The notes beneath the pieces are model-generated. The model made no database searches, was not told the origin of the DNA, and saw only the letters and a program-made list of their open reading frames with translations. Position numbers and translations under genes: made by a program. From contig SKJM01000505.1 in assembly GCA_007122045.1 (NCBI GenBank), positions 1-7,308 of the forward strand: a stretch of 7,308 bases of DNA. The letters are read 5' to 3'. Source of the DNA: Planctomycetales bacterium (lineage in GTDB: Bacteria; Planctomycetota; Planctomycetia; Pirellulales; Thermoguttaceae). Below, in pieces: positions 1-5,967 of the stretch. How positions within the stretch are numbered: position 1 is the stretch's first letter; the number at the start of each line of letters is the position of its first letter.

Positions 1-12
1 ACCACCCGTCAT
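1..12 (-). CDS. Start of next operon gene (only four codons visible)
   Basis: An ATG at 12 overlaps the BatA stop as ATGA and reads MTGG before the window ends. GAGAGG (19-24) lies 6 nt upstream, a good ribosome site. The product cannot be told from four residues. In related clusters another VWA or large membrane protein often follows, but this is context only. Confidence 0.5.
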
Positions 13-1862
13 GCCCCGCCTCTCGGAAAGCTCTTTGCCACGACGACCAAGTGCCCGGCCAGCATGGCCAGGGCCAGCAGGAGGAACAGCCAAGCGAGGC
101 CGGCGCGGCGTTCCTGGTGGGCGGGCGAGTCGTCCCAGTTGCCCCACCGGCCCGAGCGGCAGGCGGTCAGGTCCGATGCCTCGCGCGAGAGGGCGTTCGA
201 CGCGAAGCGGTATTCGACTTCACCGGCGCGAATCGTATGCAGGCCCACTTCCTCGGCCGGCAGGTCGATGCGCCGCCCCTGCGTTTCGATCCCCCGCCGC
301 AACCCCGACGGCAGGGTAAGCTGCACGCCTTCCGCCTCGTCGGGCAGCACCACGGGCACCGTCTGCCCCAGCCGCACGTTGGGGGCGCGAATGCCCGGCA
401 GCCCGGCCCGCCGCCACTCGACCAGGTTGGCGAACAGGATGGGCCAGTCGGGCGTATCCTGCACGTTCGACAGGCGGGCGTCGAACGCCATGCGCAAGCG
501 CCGCCCGCCGGCCGGGGCCTCGCTTTCCGTAAGCAAGGGGACGTTGCCCGCCGTGATCACCGGAAATCCCTCCGCCGCCGTGTCCGAGCCCGCCGACCAC
601 ACCGCCCGGTGCAGCGACAGGCCTCGCGCGAGCGCGTGGTTCTGATCGACGACGAACGGCCCGGCGTAAGCCACCGCGTCGGCGGCGGGCAGGATGTCGA
701 GTTGCCACGCATCGCCGATCATCGCCCGCGGGCGGTCGGTGACGACCAGCTCCGGCTGGACGGTCACTTCCATCGTGCGGGCCGTGGCGGCCAGCGCCCG
801 CGAAACGGCCTCGCGCAGCGCGTCGCCGGCCATATCGACCCGCACGCGAAGCGGCTCGGTTCCGTCGGGAAGGAGCAGCACGCGGTTGTCGATCTGAAGC
901 GCGTCGTCGGCCAGGGTCGCCTCCAGCGGCGGCGTCCCGGCGGGCAGATTCAGGAAGAGCTGCGTGGCGGCGCCGGCGTCCAACCGAACCGTTCGCGTAT
1001 CGGCCGCGGCCAGGTGCGCGCCTTCGAGGGTGAGCGTCGTGGCGGCGGGCGCGTCGGACAGGTTGGCCACCTCCAGCAGCACGCGTTCGCCGTCGGCCGA
1101 TCGGGTCCGGTGGGCGGCCGTGAAGGCCATGTTGGGAAGCGGGCTGCCCAGCGCCCACCACTGCACCTGGCCGCCGTACGCCGGGAGGGAAGCGGACGGA
1201 GAAGTCCCTTCGGCCTCCGCCCCCTGCGTGGAACCGTCCGTTGGCCGAAGGACGGGTCCGTTTTCAGGCGGCGGGCGGTCGGTCAGCACGAGGATGCGCG
1301 CCGCCGGGCCGCCCACCTCGGCGGCCAGGGCCACGGCGGCGGACAAGTCGGCCAGGGGGCTTTGGCAGGTCCATCGTTCGAGCACACGGGCGGCTTGGGC
1401 CGGCTCCGCCACCGGTTCGCCCGCCAGACGAGGCCGCACGCCGGCCAGCACGAACCGCGTCGCGTAGTTCCCCCGGCGCAGTTCCGCGGCCAGGGCCTCG
1501 GCGGCCTGTTCCCGCACGGTGGGCCCCCCGGCCGGGTCGCCGGAGGCGGCAAGCGGCCGGGCCAGCATGGAATACGAATCGTCGAGCACGACCACAAGCG
1601 GCCGGACGGCGTCGGGCACCCGCACGGCCGGTCCCGCCGCCGCCAGCACCAGCAGCGCGATCGCCGCAAGCTCCAGAAAGAAACACAGCGGCGTTTGCAT
1701 CCGTTGGACGATGCGCCCCCCGTGCCGCGGCGACCGCCGATCGAGCCAGAACGCCAGGCTCGACACCTCCACCCGACGCGACTTGCTGCGCAGCAAGTAC
1801 ACCGCCGCCAGCACGGGAAGTGCGAGCAGTCCGAGCAGCATGAGGGGGGTGGTGAAGATCAT
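9..1862 (-). CDS. BatA-type VWA membrane protein (N-terminal BatA domain, VWA, C-terminal TM)
   Basis: Protein of 617 residues. The start at 1862 gives the standard BatA N-terminus, MIFTTPLMLLGLLALPVL, whose membrane segment (about 5-24) is followed by basic LLRSKSRR. A second segment spans about 59-78. The VWA domain (about 88-197) has the MIDAS motif D94-D-S-Y-S98, and ILVLTDRPP (190-198) provides the later MIDAS Asp. Next come a long periplasmic-type beta-rich region, a segment with VVDQNHALARGL resembling the ThuA/glutamine-amidotransferase-like part of such proteins, and DWPILFANLVEWRRAGLPG. A C-terminal membrane helix (about 590-610) and a short basic tail close the protein. The topology is a membrane-anchored scaffold with metal-dependent ligand binding. 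These proteins act with DUF58 and MoxR partners. The stop overlaps the next start as ATGA. Expression now depends on read-through or on the ATPase module promoter, because 1.7 kb separates it from DUF58. GC is high (45/60 in one counted line). Confidence 0.88.
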   Translation of the reverse strand: MIFTTPLMLLGLLALPVLAAVYLLRSKSRRVEVSSLAFWLDRRSPRHGGRIVQRMQTPLCFFLELAAIALLVLAAAGPAVRVPDAVRPLVVVLDDSYSMLARPLAASGDPAGGPTVREQAAEALAAELRRGNYATRFVLAGVRPRLAGEPVAEPAQAARVLERWTCQSPLADLSAAVALAAEVGGPAARILVLTDRPPPENGPVLRPTDGSTQGAEAEGTSPSASLPAYGGQVQWWALGSPLPNMAFTAAHRTRSADGERVLLEVANLSDAPAATTLTLEGAHLAAADTRTVRLDAGAATQLFLNLPAGTPPLEATLADDALQIDNRVLLLPDGTEPLRVRVDMAGDALREAVSRALAATARTMEVTVQPELVVTDRPRAMIGDAWQLDILPAADAVAYAGPFVVDQNHALARGLSLHRAVWSAGSDTAAEGFPVITAGNVPLLTESEAPAGGRRLRMAFDARLSNVQDTPDWPILFANLVEWRRAGLPGIRAPNVRLGQTVPVVLPDEAEGVQLTLPSGLRRGIETQGRRIDLPAEEVGLHTIRAGEVEYRFASNALSREASDLTACRSGRWGNWDDSPAHQERRAGLAWLFLLLALAMLAGHLVVVAKSFPRGGA

Positions 1863-1872
1863 CGGTTCGACG

Positions 1873-1877
1873 CCTTT
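1873..1877 (-). promoter_or_regulatory. Ribosome binding site of the BatA-type gene
   Basis: AAAGG lies 10 nt before the ATG at 1862 and overlaps the TAA stop of the DUF4276 remnant. It supports 1862 over the many upstream in-frame codons, which lie inside the remnant and lack sites of their own. Confidence 0.4.
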
Positions 1878-2061
1878 ATGGACGACTCGAGGCTGCGTCG
1901 GCCTGCCGGCCCGTCGCCATTTCAAGCAAGACGCGCCGAAACACTTGGAAACTGCGCGAAGAATTGGCTTCCGGATGGCCCAACAGCTTTGGAAGCAGGG
2001 GGCGAAGGGCCGCCTCCATCGATGGCTCTTCGACGATAAACTCCACATGCGATACGGCCAT
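1876..2061 (-). pseudogene. DUF4276-like remnant: N- and C-terminal ends joined, core missing
   Basis: A 61-codon frame starts at the ATG at 2061, 5 nt after AAGGGGGG, a good ribosome site. Its first 28 residues, with [20 protein letters not shown], match the opening of DUF4276 proteins that follow AAA_21 ATPases. The next part, [18 protein letters not shown] (32-49), resembles the usual C-terminal end of that family rather than its second strand. Full-length members are, from memory, around 200 residues or more, so roughly 150 residues appear to be deleted in frame between positions 28 and 32. The tail GRQADAASSRP has no family match that I recognise. With the conserved acidic core gone, activity is unlikely. 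The overlap with the ATPase frame and the position directly after it fit the known gene pair. Identification of the N-terminus is fairly firm; the deletion model rests on remembered family motifs. Confidence 0.6.
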
Positions 2062-3313
2062 CAGGGCCCCCCTTCCTGGCTGGAGCACCGGCATTGACCA
2101 GCGGATCGCCAAGCCCCAGACGCCCTTCCATCCAAAGGTGCCCCATCGACGCGCCGGCGTCGACGAACTCCCTAACACCCTCAATGTCCTTGGCGCATAC
2201 AACCCGGCTGTAACCCTGTTCATCCCGGTAAATCACCCGAACTTCGGCGGGCCTGGTCCCGTTCAGGAAAAAGGGCGAATGCGTCGTCACCAGAAGTTGC
2301 GACCTTTCAGACGCTGCGCGGCATTCCTCGGCCAATTCAGGGAGCAAACGCGGGTGGAGAAAGTTCTCGGGCTCTTCGATGCCGATGAACTGCGGCGGCT
2401 GCGGATCCATCAGCACGACCAGGTACGAGAGCATCTTGAGCGTCCCATCCGATGCGAAGCGGGCAAGCACGGGCTTCTCAAAAGGCGCGTCCTTGATCTG
2501 GAGCAGGAGGCGTCCATCCTGCATGGGCTCGGCCTCGACCCCCTCCAGGCGCGGCACGCGACGGCGTAGCGATTGAAAGACCTGATCCAGACGTTGCGGG
2601 TGTTGTTCCTTCAGATACTGAACGACATTGGGGAGGTTGTCCCCCGTCTTGCTAAGCCGCTCCTGGGGTCCGGCTTCCGGCTGCCCGCGCGTATCTTCAA
2701 TCGACAAGTACGAGACGTACCATCCCGTAATGAACTCTCGCAAGGCGGCGACACGGGGGTGTTCAGCGAATTGTCCCAGCGTGTTCACCGCGATCAGGTC
2801 CGGCGAACGAAGCGGCGTTTGCACCCGTTGGTCGTCCTCATCGGGCATATCGCTGCGAACCGCGCTCCCTTGCCCATTCCGGTACTCCAGGAAGTGAAAG
2901 GGCCTCCCATGACTGCCTCGCTTCCACTGCAACCACTCCTCGGCGACACACGGTCCCCTGGGACCCTCGTCAATCGACAAGTGATAGGTAATCAGCGGGA
3001 GGCCGCGGCTCTCGCGATACTTGATTTCGATAACCACCGGTCCGCCCTGCCCCCGCGTTTTCAGTTCGCGGGCGCGCCCTCGCCGGTCCCACGCATGGCG
3101 CAGCCCGTACAGAAAGCACTCCGACAGGAAGTTGAAGACGTCGAACACCGTCGACTTGCCGCTGCCGTTGGGTCCGAGCAACACCATCAGCGGCGTGATG
3201 TTCTTGAACTCCACGTCCCGGAGCGCCCGGTAGTTCTGTACCCGCAGGTACTCGATGCGGGGCGGATCTGAACTGCAGGAAGGGCCTTCGGGGTTGCTTC
3301 GTGTCTTTGCCAT
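1922..3313 (-). CDS. AAA_21/RecF-like SMC-type ATPase, partner of a DUF4276 protein; C-terminus probably frame-extended
   Basis: Protein of 463 residues as read. The order is typical of COG4637-type predicted ATPases: an N-terminal [13 protein letters not shown] strand (24-37), Walker [10 protein letters not shown] (47-55), a long insertion with [10 protein letters not shown] (194-203), a signature-like [11 protein letters not shown] (288-298), Walker [14 protein letters not shown] (309-321) with the catalytic Glu pair, and the switch His in TTHSPFF (343-349). All ATPase residues look intact, so it should bind and hydrolyse ATP. It has no TOPRIM domain, which separates it from OLD nucleases. 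Family members usually end shortly after the LWMEG...GDPL segment (393-405) and abut a DUF4276 gene. Here the frame runs on for about 46 Arg/Gly/Pro/Ser-rich residues (from 418) that overlap the DUF4276 remnant out of frame. GC is lower than in the flanking genes: 35/60 in two hand-counted lines against 44-45/60 in DUF58 and BatA lines. The function of the pair is unproven. Confidence 0.85.
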   Translation of the reverse strand: MAKTRSNPEGPSCSSDPPRIEYLRVQNYRALRDVEFKNITPLMVLLGPNGSGKSTVFDVFNFLSECFLYGLRHAWDRRGRARELKTRGQGGPVVIEIKYRESRGLPLITYHLSIDEGPRGPCVAEEWLQWKRGSHGRPFHFLEYRNGQGSAVRSDMPDEDDQRVQTPLRSPDLIAVNTLGQFAEHPRVAALREFITGWYVSYLSIEDTRGQPEAGPQERLSKTGDNLPNVVQYLKEQHPQRLDQVFQSLRRRVPRLEGVEAEPMQDGRLLLQIKDAPFEKPVLARFASDGTLKMLSYLVVLMDPQPPQFIGIEEPENFLHPRLLPELAEECRAASERSQLLVTTHSPFFLNGTRPAEVRVIYRDEQGYSRVVCAKDIEGVREFVDAGASMGHLWMEGRLGLGDPLVNAGAPARKGGPDGRIACGVYRRRAIDGGGPSPPASKAVGPSGSQFFAQFPSVSARLA

Positions 3314-3317
3314 CAAT

Positions 3318-3326
3318 CCCACCTTT
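3318..3326 (-). promoter_or_regulatory. Ribosome binding site that decides the ATPase start
   Basis: AAAGGTGGG on the minus strand ends 4 nt before the ATG at 3313. The upstream in-frame candidates, ATG at 3334 and TTG at 3349, have no comparable purine-rich site, so 3313 is the preferred start. Confidence 0.65.
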
Positions 3327-3449
3327 CGGTCCATTTCTGCCGAGCACAACCGGAGCCATCAAGCCTGCAACCGGTCGTTCATCCTTGCTCCTGATTTGGG
3401 GTATACGATGCACACCAGTTTCCCTCCCGCCGGTGGCGCTATTCCAACG

Positions 3450-3478
3450 ATTCTAACCTATCGGCGAAACAACCGGAA
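3450..3478 (-). promoter_or_regulatory. Candidate promoter for the ATPase module
   Basis: On the minus strand TAGAAT (3450-3455) matches the -10 consensus TATAAT at five of six positions. It lies 17 nt after TTCCGG (3473-3478), which is a poor -35. Transcription would start near 3443 and leave a leader of about 130 nt before the ATPase start. The surrounding stretch is more AT-rich than the DUF58 gene. This is a pattern match only, but a separate promoter would fit an inserted module. Confidence 0.25.
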
Positions 3479-3547
3479 GCAGCCCGAGGCCCCCGGCAAA
3501 GGGGGAATTGCCGTGCGGGCGGCGTGCCTGCCGGAAATCCTGTCCAT
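3458..3547 (-). CDS. Possible small ORF of 29 codons after DUF58 (speculative)
   Basis: The ATG at 3547 lies 7 nt after AGGAGG, the best Shine-Dalgarno match in the window, and opens 29 codons ending in TAG. The peptide is basic, starting MDRISGRHAAR and ending CFRLFRR, with no recognisable domain or membrane segment. It begins 33 nt after the DUF58 stop. It could be a real small protein, the start of a former downstream gene broken when the ATPase module arrived, or chance. Only the ribosome site argues for it. Confidence 0.2.
   Translation of the reverse strand: MDRISGRHAARTAIPPLPGASGCFRLFRR
3490..3505 (-). terminator. Weak hairpin CCCCC/GGGGG (terminator doubtful)
   Basis: A 5-bp all-GC stem with a 6-nt loop lies about 75 nt after the DUF58 stop. 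There is no following T-tract on the minus strand, so at most it is a weak pause or Rho-type context. It matters only because transcription of BatA would otherwise have to read through from the DUF58 side. Confidence 0.15.
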
Positions 3548-3555
3548 CTTCCGGC
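3530..3555 (-). other. Perfect 7-bp inverted repeat after the DUF58 gene
   Basis: GCCGGAA and TTCCGGC form a perfect stem with a 12-nt loop. The loop contains the ATG of the 29-codon ORF, and the AGGAGG site sits just before the stem in the RNA. No T-run follows, so a classic intrinsic terminator is unlikely. It could affect translation initiation or RNA stability, or be incidental in GC-rich DNA. Confidence 0.3.
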
Positions 3556-3580
3556 CTCCTCGCGACGCGCTCCGGTGCCG

Positions 3581-4453
3581 TCACACATCCAAAACCCCCC
3601 CTTCGACCAGCGGCGAAAGGTCCCAGTCGTTGCACAGCTCCTCGGCCACGAGCGACACCATCACCGCGCCTGCCTGGCGCGCGGCGCGGCGCCAGGCTTC
3701 GCGGTGCCGGCGGAGGTTGGCGCGGTAGCGGGCCAGGGCCGAGGCGTCGAGGAACGTTTCCTGCACGGTGCCGTCTTCGCTGTCGACCAGCCGGACGTTG
3801 CCCTGGTGCGGCGGATCGAGGTCGGCGGCGGCCAACACCTCGATCACGCACACCGTCGCCGCGCGGTGGCCCAGGGCCGAGAGCACTTCCAGCGGGTTGC
3901 CCAACCATAGCAGGTCGCTCACCAGTGCCCGCATGCCGTGCGGCCGCCACGCCGGCGGCAGGGTGCGAAACGAGTCGGCCGGGCTGTCGTCGGCCTCCAT
4001 CGCAACGCCCTGCCAGAGCATCGGCATTTCGGTGCCGCCGACGATCGGGTGGCAGCCGCCGCCGGTCCGGTACGCCCGGTGCGTGTAGCCCGCATTGCCG
4101 GCCGCCGTACACAGCGCCGCGGTCACGGCCAGCGCCGCCCGGGCCTTTGGGCTGCCCGCCAGCGCCATCGACCGCGAGCCGTCGAGCACCACGTCCAGGT
4201 GCGGGCAGACCTCCTGGCGGTAGAGCTTCACGATCATCTTGTCGGTGCGCGCGTAGGCGGCCCAGTCGAGCCGGCGCAGGTCGTCGCCCGGCTGGTACTC
4301 GCGGTGGTCCATGAACTCCATGCTTTCGCCCGCCATGCGCCCCAACTGCGCGCCGGCTGTCCCCAGCGGCGAGCGGCGCGGCGCCGCCAGGCGGTACCGC
4401 GCGCCGGCCTGCTGGCCCTCGGTCAGGAAGTCGGTGGTGGAATGTGCGCTCAT
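3581..4453 (-). CDS. DUF58 domain protein with VWA-like MIDAS motif
   Basis: Protein of 290 residues without membrane segments, so probably cytoplasmic or membrane-associated through partners. The diagnostic DUF58 block spans residues 42-80: GESMEFMDHREYQPGDDLRR, then LDWAAYARTDKMIVKLYRQE. It is followed by a VWA-like core whose MIDAS motif D91-G-S-R-S95 (LDGSRSM) would bind a divalent metal. A second acidic turn, LVSDLLWLGNPLEVL (177-191), fits the later VWA strands. The protein ends naturally at GGVLDV. The start at 4453 overlaps the upstream permease stop as ATGA; the nearest GGAG lies about 14 nt away, too far to be a convincing ribosome site. DUF58 proteins normally sit beside MoxR ATPases and BatA/BatB VWA proteins, which matches the BatA-type gene downstream. 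Their exact biochemical role is not settled. Its 3' side is where the normal overlap pattern of this operon breaks. Confidence 0.9.
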   Translation of the reverse strand: MSAHSTTDFLTEGQQAGARYRLAAPRRSPLGTAGAQLGRMAGESMEFMDHREYQPGDDLRRLDWAAYARTDKMIVKLYRQEVCPHLDVVLDGSRSMALAGSPKARAALAVTAALCTAAGNAGYTHRAYRTGGGCHPIVGGTEMPMLWQGVAMEADDSPADSFRTLPPAWRPHGMRALVSDLLWLGNPLEVLSALGHRAATVCVIEVLAAADLDPPHQGNVRLVDSEDGTVQETFLDASALARYRANLRRHREAWRRAARQAGAVMVSLVAEELCNDWDLSPLVEGGVLDV

Positions 4454-5967
4454 GGAATGCCGCCATTCTCCAGGGCGGAAATGTGGTTCGAGTCGCACGG
4501 CGTAAACCGGCGCCATTGGCCGAGGAACCACGGCGCGGCGCCGAGGGCGCTCAGGGCGAACCAGCCGAGCAGCATGACCAGCGCAAGGCCGCGCACCGGC
4601 TCGCTCCCGGCAACGATGACGACGGGGCTGGCCAACAGCGCCCACGGCTCGCCCAGCCACCAATTCCCGTTCAGGAAGAAGACGGCGAGGCAAGGCACAA
4701 CCGTGGTGGCCGCGCCCACGAGCAGGGCGAATCCGGAGAGATAGCGCGTTGGAACGTTCGGAAAAAAGCGGACCCGCAATCCGGCAACGGTCAGGCAGTA
4801 GCACAAGACGAACCCGAAGCCGATCAGGCTGTTCAGGAACAGCTCGGGAGCCGCGCCATGGAACCCGCCGGTCCGCGTTCCCCAGCGGGTAGTGATCGCC
4901 ATGGTGACCGCGAACAGCAGCGTGCAGTAGAGCAGTCCGCCGGCCGAGCCGGTGTAGGCGAGGAAGGCGAGCGGCCGCGCCAAGGGACGGTGGGGGATGG
5001 TCCGCCGCACGCGCGGCCCCCATGTATCGCGCTCGCCCACCGCGACCACTGCCAGGGCGCACAGTATCCACACGGTCCGGACCACCCAAATGTCGATGGG
5101 CTGCACTATCCCGTGCAGTGGACTTTGCAGAAATGCCATGCAACCGGTCACGGCCCAAGCCCCGGCGACGTACAAGCGGGGGAGCATCATGCGATTCGAC
5201 GCCGGGGGGCTTAGCAGGGCGACCGCCAGCACGTACATCAGGCCGATGGTCAGGGCCCGGCCGAGCAGGAACATACCCCACGTGGACAGGTCGGCGCCGT
5301 ACATCTGGTAAGGCGGCCGCCCCACCGGCAGCCCGACGACATACGCAAACGGGACTAGCATGACTCCCAGCAACCCCGAACCCGCGCGGAACAGGAAGTA
5401 AATCACTCCGGCGACGGCCAGCGCGCGAACGAGCCAGCCGCCGGAAACGGCGCCGGCGCCCAGGCCCACCGCATTGGCCGTGGCGCACAAGACGAAGCAG
5501 GCGGCCAGCACCAGGAAGATGGTGGGCAGGTCGATGCCGCGCAGCAGGTAAGTGAGCACCATGAAGGGCGCGGAGACGCTGAATAACAGAAGGGTCAGCG
5601 CCGTGGCGGCCAGGTACTTGCCCCGCACGACGGCGCCCGGCGTCAGCGCGGTGAGGAAGCACAGGTCGACGTCGGCCCGGCTGCGTTCGAGCGATAGGCG
5701 GATGCCCGTGTACGCCGGCACGAAACCCAGGCAGGTGATCGCCAAGACGCTCAACAGGAAGCCGAACACGACTCCCCCCTCCGGCGCCGCGGGCGAACCC
5801 GCTTCGGAAAGCAGCAGGAACCCGCCAACGATCGTCAAGTTCACCAGCAAGAACAGCACGAGCACGGCCACCACCCAGCGGCTCTGAACGGCCTGGCGGA
5901 ACTCTTTGACCGCCACGGGGTTCACCCAGTCGCTCAGTTCCGAAACCGTTGCAGGAGGCAAGGTCAT
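4450..5967 (-). CDS. ABC-2-like multi-pass membrane permease, second tandem copy
   Basis: Complete protein of 505 residues. The start at 5967 is chosen because it overlaps the upstream stop as ATGA and leads directly into the conserved N-terminal NPVAVKEFRQAVQSRW motif at residues 16-31. That motif precedes the first membrane segment (about 31-53) and is typical of planctomycete ABC-2-like permeases. About twelve membrane segments follow, at roughly 66-90, 117-141, 149-178, 180-212, 229-253, 264-281, 291-312, 332-358, 377-397, 408-432 and 441-482. The last region probably holds two. RGKYLAA (115-121) and TYLLRGIDLP (139-148) match the upstream paralogue, as does APWFLGQW (478-485). The short tail after 486 is hydrophilic. 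There is no strong Shine-Dalgarno site before the start, consistent with coupling. The two proteins could form a heterodimeric export channel, by inference from the tandem arrangement. The frame is open far upstream of this start, but that extension overlaps the first permease and is not coding. Confidence 0.85.
   Translation of the reverse strand: MTLPPATVSELSDWVNPVAVKEFRQAVQSRWVVAVLVLFLLVNLTIVGGFLLLSEAGSPAAPEGGVVFGFLLSVLAITCLGFVPAYTGIRLSLERSRADVDLCFLTALTPGAVVRGKYLAATALTLLLFSVSAPFMVLTYLLRGIDLPTIFLVLAACFVLCATANAVGLGAGAVSGGWLVRALAVAGVIYFLFRAGSGLLGVMLVPFAYVVGLPVGRPPYQMYGADLSTWGMFLLGRALTIGLMYVLAVALLSPPASNRMMLPRLYVAGAWAVTGCMAFLQSPLHGIVQPIDIWVVRTVWILCALAVVAVGERDTWGPRVRRTIPHRPLARPLAFLAYTGSAGGLLYCTLLFAVTMAITTRWGTRTGGFHGAAPELFLNSLIGFGFVLCYCLTVAGLRVRFFPNVPTRYLSGFALLVGAATTVVPCLAVFFLNGNWWLGEPWALLASPVVIVAGSEPVRGLALVMLLGWFALSALGAAPWFLGQWRRFTPCDSNHISALENGGIP
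5514..5569. repeat. Near-identical 56-nt block shared with 7031-7086 (copy 1)
   Basis: These 56 bases differ from 7031-7086 at two positions by direct reading. They encode the PFMVLTYLLRGIDLPTIF segment of the second permease. Flanking sequence between the two paralogues diverges much more, so the block marks either strong constraint or local gene conversion. Confidence 0.85.

Larger units (their letters stand above)
3314..3580 (-). other. Intergenic stretch between DUF58 and the ATPase
   Basis: This is the only sizeable gap in an otherwise overlapping gene string. It contains the 29-codon ORF, two hairpins and the candidate promoter listed separately. It also has a 7-codon ORF at 3359-3382 (MNDRLQA) preceded by AGGAG, which could be a leader but is probably chance. 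No tRNA, CRISPR or transposase end is recognisable. Confidence 0.6.

Noticed and set aside
51..2039. Very long plus-strand open frame (about 660 codons) opposite the BatA-type gene
   Set aside because: It is an antisense shadow in GC-rich DNA. The translation is Arg/Gly/Gln/His-rich low-complexity sequence with no domain, while the minus strand has clear BatA and VWA motifs.
1863..2048. In-frame extension of the BatA-type gene upstream of 1862
   Set aside because: It would read through the DUF4276 remnant in another frame and put 62 hydrophilic residues before the standard BatA membrane anchor.
1922..3313. OLD-family or RecF recombination protein as the identity of the ATPase
   Set aside because: There is no C-terminal TOPRIM domain as in OLD, and the gene context and DUF4276 partner do not fit a recF locus near dnaA, dnaN or gyrB.
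3359..3382. Seven-codon leader-like ORF MNDRLQA with AGGAG ahead of it
   Set aside because: It has no run of regulatory codons, no paired attenuator hairpin before the ATPase, and is too short to distinguish from chance.
3453..4466. Alternative minus-strand frame of 337 codons across DUF58
   Set aside because: Its Pro/Arg/Gly-rich translation has no motif, and it overlaps the DUF58 frame with its REYQPGDD and MIDAS signatures.
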